From Chlamydiota bacterium (GTDB taxonomy: Bacteria > Chlamydiota > Chlamydiia > Chlamydiales > JAAKFR01), in the NCBI GenBank assembly GCA_021772465.1, contig JAJFLX010000001.1:186001-250000 (forward strand): a DNA stretch of 64,000 nt, in the 5' to 3' direction. Below the pieces are notes generated by a model. The model was not told where the DNA came from and did not search any database. It saw only the letters and a program-made list of their open reading frames with translations. Shown here piece by piece: positions 16,901-25,742 of the stretch. Each line of letters starts with the position of its first letter. Position 1 is the first letter of the stretch. The position numbers and the translations under genes were made by a program.

Positions 16901-18217
16901 GTGCTGTTGTCAGTTCCATGCAATACTGATGCTCTGAACATTTCGGAAGCTGTTTGTGATTGTTTTACCAATCCCCATACTTTAGAACAGCTGATTCGTG
17001 ACTCAGAAGATGGAAGGCTGCGTTTTACTCCCTTTAAGTGGAAGAGTACGGCTTTGGCAAATGGATTTCCAGGCCTCATTCTTTTTCTCGCCTCCCAACC
17101 AAAGGTAGTCCCGCATTTGATTCATGAGTATGTTTTGAGGTTAAAAACTTCTATAGAAAAAGAGGGAATTGGGGGATTGGGTCTTTTTTCAGGAGTCGCC
17201 GGCATTTGCTTTGCTCTCGATTGCGTATACAAAAGAACTGGAGCCTACCATAAACTTCTCTCAACCCTTCAGACTCAGCTGCTCAATAGAATTGAACAAG
17301 ACCTAATCAAACCTTTGGAAACCAAGGCGCCTTATCCCTGCTGTTACTATGATACAATGCAAGGGTTATCGGGTATCGGGCGTTATCTACTAGAGCATAT
17401 CTCAAGTCCGAGTTGTGCTCGGATCGTGAAAAAAATTATTCACTCACTCATTCAAATTACGGAACCGATCCTGATCGAAAAAAGACAAGTTCCTGGTTGG
17501 TATCTCTGTTCTTCTGATCCTATGCAAGGCCGTTCTGCAGCCCTATTTAATAAAGGCAGCTTCAATCTTGGACTGGCACACGGAATCCCTGGGGTACTCG
17601 CTTTTCTTTCAATCGCGAAGCTACGAAATGTAGAGCTACCGCGACAAAATGAGGCAATCGAGAGGATTGTTAGCTGGATTAGAGGAAAAAAACTGATGCG
17701 GGATAACTATCCATGTTGGCCAAGTGCTATCTCGTTTGAGCAGGAGCTTGAAGAGTGTGCTCCAAAGCGGGAAAGGGCCCAAGATGCCTGGTGTTATGGT
17801 ACCCCGGGCGTTGCGCGGAGCTTAATGTTAGCAGGTAAAGCTCTTGACGACCCTGAATTGAGAAAATTTGCCGCTTCTGCTTTTATCGGAGTCATGAATC
17901 GCGCTCCAGAGGCGTGGTACTTGCCAGAAGCGATGTTATGTCACGGTCTAAGTGGACTATTGTTAATCGCAAAAAAAATGCAGGGGGAGAGTGAGTGTGA
18001 TTTCATAGAGATTCAAGGCCTTAAACAGCGGGTAATTGACCGCTATGACCCTCTTTCGCTGTTCGGATTCCATGATTTGCGAGAAAAGAAAGATGCAACT
18101 CCCTATCGGGTGAGCAATCCAGGTTTTTTGGATGGGAGCATTGGAGTTGCATTAACCCTCCTCTCGCTTGAAAGAGAAGATCTTCCGAACTGGGACCTCC
18201 CCTTCATGCTCGCATAA
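16901..18217 (+). CDS. lanC: LanC-type lanthionine cyclase 1, zinc site intact
   Basis: A 438-residue alpha-toroid protein. The three zinc ligands of LanC are present: Cys298 in DAWCYGTPGVAR, and Cys347 and His348 in LCHGLSGLLL; the HGIPGVLAFLS motif with active-site His228 is also there. LanC catalyses addition of precursor Cys to dehydrated Ser/Thr to close thioether rings. The start is a GTG six bases after the precursor stop; the ribosome site is weak, so translation is probably coupled to lanA. Its 3' end overlaps the convergent lanB by 115 bases. Cytoplasmic. Confidence 0.92.
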   Translation: MLLSVPCNTDALNISEAVCDCFTNPHTLEQLIRDSEDGRLRFTPFKWKSTALANGFPGLILFLASQPKVVPHLIHEYVLRLKTSIEKEGIGGLGLFSGVAGICFALDCVYKRTGAYHKLLSTLQTQLLNRIEQDLIKPLETKAPYPCCYYDTMQGLSGIGRYLLEHISSPSCARIVKKIIHSLIQITEPILIEKRQVPGWYLCSSDPMQGRSAALFNKGSFNLGLAHGIPGVLAFLSIAKLRNVELPRQNEAIERIVSWIRGKKLMRDNYPCWPSAISFEQELEECAPKRERAQDAWCYGTPGVARSLMLAGKALDDPELRKFAASAFIGVMNRAPEAWYLPEAMLCHGLSGLLLIAKKMQGESECDFIEIQGLKQRVIDRYDPLSLFGFHDLREKKDATPYRVSNPGFLDGSIGVALTLLSLEREDLPNWDLPFMLA

Positions 18218-21200
18218 GCTTCGATAACTCTGTTCGCGAACAACCTAGCTTTTTGTTCTAATGATTGATCGATCCCCAGCAGCCGATTGCAATGCATATG
18301 AATAAGGCTATGGAAAAAAGAGTCCCCATGTCCGTCCTGTTTGTCTGCAAGTGAACACAAGAGGTGTCGTCTTTTCTCAAAAATGGCAGCAAAAGCTGAG
18401 CTCTTCTCTTCTTTCACAGAGGTTAGCTGCCCTTCCAAAATCGGAAATCCATAGTGAAACAAGATCTGTTTCCATTCACGAATCCCCTTCAATTCTGTTT
18501 TATCTTGATTACTGACTAATGAGGGAGATTTTTTTTTCTCGCCACCGAAATAGTGAACAAAATCGATAAGACTGATCGCCGCTAGAATATAAATAGGAAT
18601 ATTTTTAAAACTCTGTATCCCAAGGGCGAGAAGATCTAATGTAACTTGTGTATCAATACAAAAATAGTTTTCGATAAGTGCAATCATCTCCTTCCCTCCA
18701 TACCGCTCCAGCTCGCGCTCATACGTTCCAAAATGTAGGTCACGAATGATTCGCTCTTCAAAAAGCTTTTGTGACCAGTCGTTTATAATAGGAAGTAGTT
18801 GTAAGTGCAGTTTTTCCTCCTCCCCATGAAAACGAATGCGTAAGTGTTCCCCTTGGAGAGGATCCGAGTAGCGAATGAAAAACCACTGTTTTACGATTTT
18901 CTGATTCACAATATCTTGAGTTAAACTTGTTAGTTGCTGAAGAAGAAAGCGGTTTTGGCTGGTTTGAGGCACATAGGTAGACATGTAGAGCCAATCGCTC
19001 CCCAAGATTTTTAGACGATCTTTTGGACAAGTAGTGTGCACTTGAGGGATGTACCGCGCGGATAACGCCTGTTTTTTTGGGCTTCGCAAGAAGGGAATCA
19101 CGATTTCACTCAAATGAGACTCTTCAGGAAATCGGAACCAATTGGGTTGGGTTTGTGGCTCAATTTTCTCAACAAGCTGAATCCACTCTCCTTTTTTGAT
19201 CCTCCGAGCAAGTTCTTGTAGCGGAGCAGATGAGTGTGTATCGATCAGTAGCTGATGATCAGATTCGGTTAAGTAAACATAGTGGGGCACATCCCACCTT
19301 TCGAACCAATCTTGCAATTTTTTTGTAATAACAGTTAGGTCATTCTCATTTCTTGCCTCAAGACTCTCTCTGTCTAATGACCACTGTGCCGGTGAAAGAA
19401 TTGCTTTTCGATACCGCAATCTAGGTAAAAAAGGAGCTGCGCCAAGGTCCGCCCAGTATGCATGAACAAAACGGCCCTGGCGGGCCTGGGAAGCATCTCT
19501 TAAAAATCGAATGGGAATGGGGGCAATCTTTGTCGTGAGCACGTTTCCGGATTTAAAAATCCATTCGATGTCTCCCTCCCGGTTAGAAAAGTAGAAACCG
19601 TGACTGTCGGCCCCAACATAAATCTCTTCTAAGTGGACCGTTGAGGTATTCTTCGCTGACAAATCTAGATAATTCTGGCGTAAACAAGGGTGAATGGCCA
19701 CATTAGCCGATCGTGGGTAAAGGGGGAGATAAGAGAGCTCAACACTTTGTGCATGCCCATGCCTGAGTTGCTCTTCAGTGAAAAGCTGATTCAGATCTCC
19801 TTTTGCCTCCACTCCTAAAAGATCTAAAAAGCGGCCAAAAAAACTGCCTAATTGAAAAGAAAATGAAAAAAGTTGGACAAGGTAGTTGCCCTTCTCTAAT
19901 TCTTCAGAAGAGGGTGCACTCAATCGACACTGAAGATCGAAACCTAAAGGGATTTGAACTTGGCTCTCATCTGTTTGTCCAAGCCTTGAAAGAAGCTCCT
20001 CAGTGAGCTCTATCTCTTTTTTTCCAGAGTGAAGAGACTCACTTAATTTTGAAAGAAGAAATTGCTTCCAATGGTTCTCTATTTTTGAGGGGGCAGCCCC
20101 CTTCTCTTCTGTATCAGTATAGGCTTGTGGAATCCCTAGAGAGTGGTGGTCAAGCAACTCGAGAAGAGGAAGTCTACGCTGATACCCATATTTTTCGATG
20201 AATTTGGCGTGGTAATTGGTCAGATTATTCGGAGCTGAGCTTCTAATCACTTTTGAGAGCATCCAAGTAAAGGTAACCGCCTCTGCTATCTCCGCGTGAA
20301 AAGTATTGGGAAGTCGGAGTGCGCCCCCTGCTGCCATATCTAGCTGAAGATAGTGTGGGGACTTTGCAACCTGTTCCATCAAAGACAGTAGATCTAAAAG
20401 TAGATTCTCACCCTCATCGAAAGATGTCGCATTATATTCTTCGATCTTCTGCTGAATGGTTTTGAGAATAACAAACTCCTCAAGTTCGATTGGCAACTCT
20501 TCTATTTTTTCAAGAAAATGCGCATAGGGCGTATGGGTGAGCAGACTAGGATGAAGCGTACTAATCAAAATTTCTTGATCAAGGAGTTGCCGGATCACAC
20601 CTCTTGTCTTTTCTCTATCGAGGAAAGAGTGTCTCTTAAGTAATAGATTTTCCATATCTTGAATTGAAATGGATCTTTGGGCAATCTCAAGCAGTGATGA
20701 AGTCAACGGATTTAAACGTATCGAAAGCGTTTTCTCCCCTTTTTCTGTATCTGACTTTTTTCGTATGTAATTGAGGTGAACACGATCACGCGTAAAGGTA
20801 AGAAGCGGGTTAGCCGTGACAGGAAGCAACGGAAAATAGTCCCTATTTTCCAAAATTCTATCGACCACCCGGTAAAGCCACTCCATATCAGGTCGGGCCT
20901 GTTTTTTTAACTGTTTTGGATGAAGGGTATTGTGGACGCGTTCACCCCACTTTCCAAAGGCTACAAATGAGAACAACCCAAAAGGAGTACATCGACTACA
21001 CATCCTAGCGTAGTAGTTTAACAAACTCGCAACTATCTGTTCCTGGCGTCGTTTATCCTTCAATTCAAACTGGAGGGTTGCTCGATAGAGTTCAGGGGAG
21101 GCTATGAGAATCGCTTGACGAAATGCAGTACTTTGATGAAACCAATTCAGGAGTCCATGAGGGCAATTCTCCTTTTGGATCATCTGATCATAACGTTTGA

Positions 21201-21258
21201 TGGGCAAACTAGGTGCCCTTAACATGAAAAAAGATGCTGGTTGAAAAAGAGTATCCAT
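18103..21258 (-). CDS. lanB: LanB-type lanthipeptide dehydratase, full length
   Basis: A 1051-residue protein with both halves of a class I dehydratase. Residues of about 1-750 match the N-terminal glutamylation domain (for example LRAPSLPIKRYDQ and ARMCSRCTPFGLFSFVAFGK, the latter carrying the conserved R-x-TPFGL motif). About 765-1015 match the C-terminal elimination domain (WLYMSTYVPQTSQNRFLLQQ, FFIRYSDPLQGEHLRIRF, TYERELERYGG, HMHCNRLLGID). LanB uses Glu-tRNA to glutamylate Ser/Thr and then eliminates glutamate to give dehydroamino acids. Size fits NisB (about 990). The last 30 residues extend beyond the domain and are read antisense to the lanC1 end. AGGA precedes the ATG; lanC2 ends 13 bases upstream. 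Confidence 0.93.
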   Translation of the reverse strand: MDTLFQPASFFMLRAPSLPIKRYDQMIQKENCPHGLLNWFHQSTAFRQAILIASPELYRATLQFELKDKRRQEQIVASLLNYYARMCSRCTPFGLFSFVAFGKWGERVHNTLHPKQLKKQARPDMEWLYRVVDRILENRDYFPLLPVTANPLLTFTRDRVHLNYIRKKSDTEKGEKTLSIRLNPLTSSLLEIAQRSISIQDMENLLLKRHSFLDREKTRGVIRQLLDQEILISTLHPSLLTHTPYAHFLEKIEELPIELEEFVILKTIQQKIEEYNATSFDEGENLLLDLLSLMEQVAKSPHYLQLDMAAGGALRLPNTFHAEIAEAVTFTWMLSKVIRSSAPNNLTNYHAKFIEKYGYQRRLPLLELLDHHSLGIPQAYTDTEEKGAAPSKIENHWKQFLLSKLSESLHSGKKEIELTEELLSRLGQTDESQVQIPLGFDLQCRLSAPSSEELEKGNYLVQLFSFSFQLGSFFGRFLDLLGVEAKGDLNQLFTEEQLRHGHAQSVELSYLPLYPRSANVAIHPCLRQNYLDLSAKNTSTVHLEEIYVGADSHGFYFSNREGDIEWIFKSGNVLTTKIAPIPIRFLRDASQARQGRFVHAYWADLGAAPFLPRLRYRKAILSPAQWSLDRESLEARNENDLTVITKKLQDWFERWDVPHYVYLTESDHQLLIDTHSSAPLQELARRIKKGEWIQLVEKIEPQTQPNWFRFPEESHLSEIVIPFLRSPKKQALSARYIPQVHTTCPKDRLKILGSDWLYMSTYVPQTSQNRFLLQQLTSLTQDIVNQKIVKQWFFIRYSDPLQGEHLRIRFHGEEEKLHLQLLPIINDWSQKLFEERIIRDLHFGTYERELERYGGKEMIALIENYFCIDTQVTLDLLALGIQSFKNIPIYILAAISLIDFVHYFGGEKKKSPSLVSNQDKTELKGIREWKQILFHYGFPILEGQLTSVKEEKSSAFAAIFEKRRHLLCSLADKQDGHGDSFFHSLIHMHCNRLLGIDQSLEQKARLFANRVIEAYASMKGRSQFGRSSLSSERRVNATPMLPSKKPGLLTR

Positions 21259-21271
21259 GATGTCCTAACTA

Positions 21272-22564
21272 TCAGTTAATTAAAAAAGGATCAGCCCATT
21301 GGTAGCGTCCTGTGTAGAGGGCAAGCAGGGAGAGTAAGACGCCAGCTGCCCCTTCCAATAGGTCACTCTGATCTACCCATGCATATCCACCACTTTTGTT
21401 GGGTATAGCACGCTTGAAACCAAAAGGAGCATTGGAATCAAAATGGGCTAGTACTTGACCTCTCAAGTTTGCAACTTCTTTTTGTAGGAGGTGCGAGCCT
21501 GTTTCTCGGTACATCAATTGTGTGAGAAGCAAAAGCCCGCCTACACCGTGGCAAAGGGTGGGGCCTGGAAGATCTCGCTCAAGGGCAGGGGTTGTAAATA
21601 CGGAGTGAAACGTCGCTTCAGCCTCTCGCTTCATCGCATTATTTTCGAGTGCATCACCTGCCAAATAAAGAGCCCGAGCAACTCCTGGCGTTCCATAGCA
21701 CCACGCATCCCTAGATTTCTGGTGAGGATTGACAAACGGATGGATCTCTTCTTCCAAAGAGAGCATCGAATCCCAAAAATAACGTTTGTCGATGGATTTG
21801 CGCTTAGAAATAACCCATTTTGAAATTCTTCCGATCGCCTCTCTTTGTCCCTTTACCTCTACTTCACGTTTTAAGGCGATAGCTAAAAAGCTTAGGACGC
21901 CTGGAATTCCGTGTGACAAACCGAGATCAAAGTTACCATTCGGATAGTGCTGTCTCAATTGATCGTGAGAAAAATAACGGGGAGCAACATACCATCTTGG
22001 AACTTGATAACCTGAAACTAAGATAGATTCAGTTAAACGGATGAGTAAAGAGATGCACTTGTAAAGAAGAGAGTTGAATATAGGTTTTTTCAGTAGATAA
22101 ATCCCAATACCCGATACCCCTTGAATCACCTCATATAGAGCTGGGTTGATAGGCTCACCTGTATCAAGGGTTTGCTCGATCGGGGCGAGATGGAAAAGAG
22201 GAACTAATTCTGCAAGCTTGGCATCTAATTTATCGATAACACGCTTATAACGTCTCCCTTCTTTAGAAGCATACTGGAGACAGAAACAGACCCCAGCAAG
22301 CCCTCCGAAAAGCGAAATATTTCCAATCCCCTCTGACTCAATAGTTTTAATGATTTGAAAAATGAATTTATGCGCAACATTTCCCCAATCTTCGTGAGAG
22401 AAGACGTGATCTAGTTCAGCAAAAAGAAGTAAGAGTGCTGGATAACCACCAGCTAGGGAAAGTGAGGACCAATTTGAAACATGAACCTTTTTAACCGCTA
22501 ATGGATCCCGCATCTGATTAGCTATCCGTTTGATAAGCTCAAAATCCATTTGTTTGTTAGACAA
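21272..22564 (-). CDS. lanC: LanC-type lanthionine cyclase 2, zinc site intact
   Basis: A 430-residue LanC. Zinc ligands are Cys288 (RDAWCYGTPGVARALYLAG), Cys338 and His339 (TLCHGVGGLLLL), with active-site His218 in SHGIPGVLSFLA. I choose the TTG at 22564: a perfect AGGAGG lies nine bases before it, and it overlaps the upstream gene by eight bases. A longer frame from an ATG at 22609 and a shorter one from the ATG at 22549 are alternatives. It resembles lanC1 throughout, including DAWCYGTPGVAR, so the two look like duplicates that now sit on opposite strands. It is the second gene of the minus-strand unit lanC3-lanC2-lanB. Confidence 0.9.
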   Translation of the reverse strand: MSNKQMDFELIKRIANQMRDPLAVKKVHVSNWSSLSLAGGYPALLLLFAELDHVFSHEDWGNVAHKFIFQIIKTIESEGIGNISLFGGLAGVCFCLQYASKEGRRYKRVIDKLDAKLAELVPLFHLAPIEQTLDTGEPINPALYEVIQGVSGIGIYLLKKPIFNSLLYKCISLLIRLTESILVSGYQVPRWYVAPRYFSHDQLRQHYPNGNFDLGLSHGIPGVLSFLAIALKREVEVKGQREAIGRISKWVISKRKSIDKRYFWDSMLSLEEEIHPFVNPHQKSRDAWCYGTPGVARALYLAGDALENNAMKREAEATFHSVFTTPALERDLPGPTLCHGVGGLLLLTQLMYRETGSHLLQKEVANLRGQVLAHFDSNAPFGFKRAIPNKSGGYAWVDQSDLLEGAAGVLLSLLALYTGRYQWADPFLIN

Positions 22565-23843
22565 GTAACATAACCTCCTCCCATGGGGTACTCTCTCTTC
22601 GTTGAACATGGAGCAGAGTTAGGCTGATCCCAATTGCTCCATTGAGAAAACAGGGGTTATCAATAAAAACAGGAGCATTGGAATCTAATTTTGCCAGAGA
22701 CTGAAATCCGAATGTATGCTCGGGTTTAAAACACATCAACAGTGCAGATTCTAGCTCTTTGGCTAAAGAAAAAAAGGAGGGATTTTCAGATTTACACCCC
22801 ATTTGATACGCGAGAAATAAAAGGCCTGCTTTGCCACAAGCAAAAGAGGTGTCTTCACAACAATTTTGATCAACAATTTCTCGTAGGTGAGAATAAAGCG
22901 CGTGTTCACAAAATTTCTTAAGTGATAAATTTTCAGTAGCTTCTGCTGACAAGTATAGACAAAACAGAGATGCTGGAGCACCACTAAACCAGTTTCTTTG
23001 TAAAGAGGCCGTATGAGTGTTCTCTGTTTTCTTAACTGGAGCGATGGCATCCCAGGAAGATGTGTCTATACTTCGATCCAGGAGCCATTGGGTTGTCTGT
23101 GTGATCCACTCAAGTAAATTTGGAGGGCAAATCCCTTTTTTCAATGCCTGCGACAATGTGCCCAAAACACCTGGCAACCCGTAGGGAACGTCTAAACGAT
23201 AATACCCCTGTTGAAGTTCAGGATAGAGTCCATCGGGAGGGTGATACCAGGGATAAACCTGTCCAGACTGAATTTTTCTTGGAGTGAATAGAACCTTGGT
23301 CAACGCTTCAACACACACATAACAGAGCTGTTGCATTTCCTTACGTTTAAGGAGATAGAGGATCGCTCCACTCAGCCCATGGGCAAGATCATAATAGCTA
23401 GATGTCACCCTCTTGGAGGGGTCGAGAAATTGTTTAATCGGGTCTAAATAACTCTTTTGAATCTTTTCGATCAATAAAATATCGAGGTTATGGAGGTATT
23501 GCCTATAACGCTTTTTCTCTTCGGAGCACCAGTAAACGGATAAAGAGAGACCTGCTAAGCCAAAAAACAGGGAGATATTTGAAGAGGGGGTTTTCTCTAA
23601 CATCTGCTTACAGATAATCAAATAGTTATGTGCTACTCGATCCCACCCCTCTCCATCAAAATGTCTGTGAAGGATAGCATAATAAGAAGCAATCCCCGAG
23701 AGTCCCCACGCGAAGGAGAAGTCAGGCCATGTAACCGCATAGTAATTTCCACTCCCTATTTTCGAGCGCATGGTTTCAATCAGATGTTCGGGCTCTCGCA
23801 TCCGTTCGGCCAGCTCACATGAAATATCCAAACAATTATACAT
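22557..23843 (-). CDS. LanC homologue lacking zinc ligands (probable pseudo-cyclase)
   Basis: A 428-residue protein aligned end to end with the other two LanC proteins (shared LFFGLAGLSLS, LAHGLSGAILYLL, YGLPGVLGTL). The catalytic positions are changed: WCYG became WFSG (Phe286), the CHG pair became ACG (Ala335, Cys336), and the HGIPG His became Tyr221. All three zinc ligands are therefore lost or altered, while the reading frame is intact and the rest of the fold is kept. It probably does not cyclise; a role in holding the precursor or LanB is a possible inference. First gene of the operon; it overlaps lanC2 by eight bases. No clear ribosome site precedes the ATG. Confidence 0.88.
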   Translation of the reverse strand: MYNCLDISCELAERMREPEHLIETMRSKIGSGNYYAVTWPDFSFAWGLSGIASYYAILHRHFDGEGWDRVAHNYLIICKQMLEKTPSSNISLFFGLAGLSLSVYWCSEEKKRYRQYLHNLDILLIEKIQKSYLDPIKQFLDPSKRVTSSYYDLAHGLSGAILYLLKRKEMQQLCYVCVEALTKVLFTPRKIQSGQVYPWYHPPDGLYPELQQGYYRLDVPYGLPGVLGTLSQALKKGICPPNLLEWITQTTQWLLDRSIDTSSWDAIAPVKKTENTHTASLQRNWFSGAPASLFCLYLSAEATENLSLKKFCEHALYSHLREIVDQNCCEDTSFACGKAGLLFLAYQMGCKSENPSFFSLAKELESALLMCFKPEHTFGFQSLAKLDSNAPVFIDNPCFLNGAIGISLTLLHVQRRESTPWEEVMLLV

Positions 23844-23876
23844 CGGAAAGTTGTTAGGGGTTCTGCTGCAAATAGA

Positions 23877-23905
23877 TATTCATCTAGGCAAATAAATAAT
23901 GTCAA
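23877..23905 (-). promoter_or_regulatory. Candidate promoter of the lanC3-lanC2-lanB operon
   Basis: A perfect TTGACA at 23905-23900, a 17-base spacer and a poor -10 (TGAATA). It lies 34 bases before the ATG of the pseudo-cyclase. The remaining bases up to 24126 hold no gene that I can see, and no second precursor peptide. Confidence 0.4.
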
Positions 23906-24126
23906 CGACATCTAGTCGTTTTTGAATAGTCACATCGATCAGGTCCAGATAGCGTTTTAAAGGATGGTTTTTACAGGAAGAATGAGGTGCATTTTTGAAT
24001 AAATAGGCTTACCACCTCTTTTATAGCTTTTTTCCCCAACTTGGGCGATCGCTCGCTCGAGATCGTTAAAATGGGGCGGGAAGGCTACAAAAGACGCTCA
24101 AAGACTATTTTTTTCAACACACTCGA

Positions 24127-24357
24127 TTAGAAGCCAGCTTCTAGCAAACAGCGAGCGAGCTCTTGAGAAGAGAGTGTAGCCCGCTCCATATTGAGCTTGT
24201 CCACTCGCACATCAGGCATCCGTTTCAGCTCCTCAACCCACTGCGCTCTCTTCTCTGACTCTGAAGAGATCGAAAGACGATCTTGGATAGGAGCCGAAGC
24301 GCCCGTTTGACGCGCTTTTTTGAGAGACGAAACTTTGGCAACTTCTGAAACGTCCAT
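24127..24357 (-). CDS. Small protein with FlgM (anti-sigma-28)-like features
   Basis: A 76-residue soluble protein. The central and C-terminal part, with DRLSISSESEKRAQWVEEL, then MPDVRVDKL and ELARCLLEAGF, follows the usual FlgM layout of a Leu-Ser helix start, a PDVR-x-x-K helix and a final A-x-x-LL helix, but it is about four residues shorter in the loop before the last helix. FlgM binds and silences the flagellar-type sigma-28. Chlamydiae keep a sigma-28 for late-stage genes although most lack flagella, so such a regulator would be meaningful. It may correspond by position to C. trachomatis CT753, of unknown function. The assignment is tentative. Last gene of the efp-epmA-HAD-NSS run. Confidence 0.5.
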   Translation of the reverse strand: MDVSEVAKVSSLKKARQTGASAPIQDRLSISSESEKRAQWVEELKRMPDVRVDKLNMERATLSSQELARCLLEAGF

Positions 24358-24383
24358 AGACCCTATTTATAGGAGATGAGTGA

Positions 24384-25742
24384 TCATTTGTCAAAGGAGT
24401 AGATCTTACTCTCGTAAATAAAAACCAAAAGAATCGCCATGGGGACAATCCAACGGATTAAAAAAATCCATCCCCCATAAATTTTTCCGAATATCGATCC
24501 CCGTTTGAACTCTTCACGCACCAGACACGATGGAAGACGCCAACCTAAGAAAAGAGAGGTCAGCAAAGCGCCCAAAGGGAGAAGCCAGTTCGAAACAAGC
24601 GCATCAAGAGTTCCAAAAAAATTCACGCCATACATAGGAAGCCACTCTTTGAAAAGAGCCCCCGATCCAGCAAGTGCGCAAGGGATAGAGACGAAAAAAA
24701 GTGCTACACTCGAAAAAATTGCCGCTTTTGGGCGACTCAGCCCATAGAGATCAATGAGGTTGGCTACGACCACTTCGAGCAGCGCGATAGATGAAGTAAG
24801 CGCCGCAAAAACAAAAAGAGTGAAAAAAAGCACCGAGAGCACCATCGCGCCTGGCAGCGATGCAAAAAGAACGGGCATGGTCTCAAAAATCAAGCCCGCC
24901 CCCTCATTGATCGGAAGGTGGAAGGTAAAGACAACAGGATAGATCACAAGCACCGTGAGAAAGGAAATCAACACGACCGCGATACCAACAATTAGAGCCG
25001 CTTTCGGAAGGTCACTATTTGGAGGGAGATAGCTCCCATAGGTGATGATCACCCCTTGGGCTAAGCTAAGCGTAAAAAGCGAAAGACCGAGCGCTTGAAG
25101 TATACCTGAGTATTGAAGCTCTCTCCATTTGAAACGGAAAAGAAACTGAAGAGCTTCAGAAAAGCCACTGAGTGTGAAGGAGTAGATGCAAAGAGCGACA
25201 AGAAGTAGAAGAAGCAGAACCATAAGGATGCGACTCCACTGCTCAATCCCTTTCCGAATTCCTTGATAGACAACGCCAAAAGTGAGCAGCAAAAAGATCG
25301 TACCCCAAAAAAGAGAGACATCCCCTGCCTCGTAGAGCCTTCCAAAAGTAGAGGCAATTTGAGCGCTCGAACGTATCTCATAAAATTGGTTGAGTGAGAG
25401 CATTAAATAGTTTAGCCCCCAGCCCGCGACAATGCAGTAATAAGAGAGGATAAAAAAAGCGCTGAGCACCCCAAACCATCCGACAACCCTCCAAGGACTT
25501 GATTGCCCCGCAAGCGATGCAAAGGACCCAACAGCCCCTCTTTGCGTCCGCCTGCCGATAATCAGCTCACCAATAAAAAGAGGAATGCCGAGTGTGAGGG
25601 TAAAAAAAGTGTAGAAAAGAAGAAAAACCCCTCCCCCATTGTCTCCAACGACATAAGGAAATTTCCAAAGCGTTCCAAGACCAATAGCAGAGCCTAAAGC
25701 TGCTAAGACAAATCCAACTTTTGAACCCCAGTGCTCTCTCAT
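24384..25742 (-). CDS. NSS-family sodium:amino-acid symporter
   Basis: A 452-residue transporter of the neurotransmitter:sodium symporter family (LeuT fold). The first helix carries the sodium/substrate motif GSAIGLGTLWKFPYVVGDNGG; eleven to twelve hydrophobic segments follow, with ALGLSLFTLSLAQGVIITYGS and FAALTSSIALLEVVVANLID matching helices 6 and 8. It would import an amino acid with Na+, useful to a host-dependent cell; the substrate is unknown. The start overlaps the HAD gene stop by four bases and GGAGAGAG lies just before it. A second copy of the family is at 52.8 kb. Confidence 0.93.
   Translation of the reverse strand: MREHWGSKVGFVLAALGSAIGLGTLWKFPYVVGDNGGGVFLLFYTFFTLTLGIPLFIGELIIGRRTQRGAVGSFASLAGQSSPWRVVGWFGVLSAFFILSYYCIVAGWGLNYLMLSLNQFYEIRSSAQIASTFGRLYEAGDVSLFWGTIFLLLTFGVVYQGIRKGIEQWSRILMVLLLLLLVALCIYSFTLSGFSEALQFLFRFKWRELQYSGILQALGLSLFTLSLAQGVIITYGSYLPPNSDLPKAALIVGIAVVLISFLTVLVIYPVVFTFHLPINEGAGLIFETMPVLFASLPGAMVLSVLFFTLFVFAALTSSIALLEVVVANLIDLYGLSRPKAAIFSSVALFFVSIPCALAGSGALFKEWLPMYGVNFFGTLDALVSNWLLPLGALLTSLFLGWRLPSCLVREEFKRGSIFGKIYGGWIFLIRWIVPMAILLVFIYESKIYSFDK

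Noticed and set aside
24384..25742. NSS symporter considered as lanthipeptide exporter
   Set aside because: LeuT-fold sodium symporters import amino acids; there is no ABC domain, and it belongs to the efp operon.
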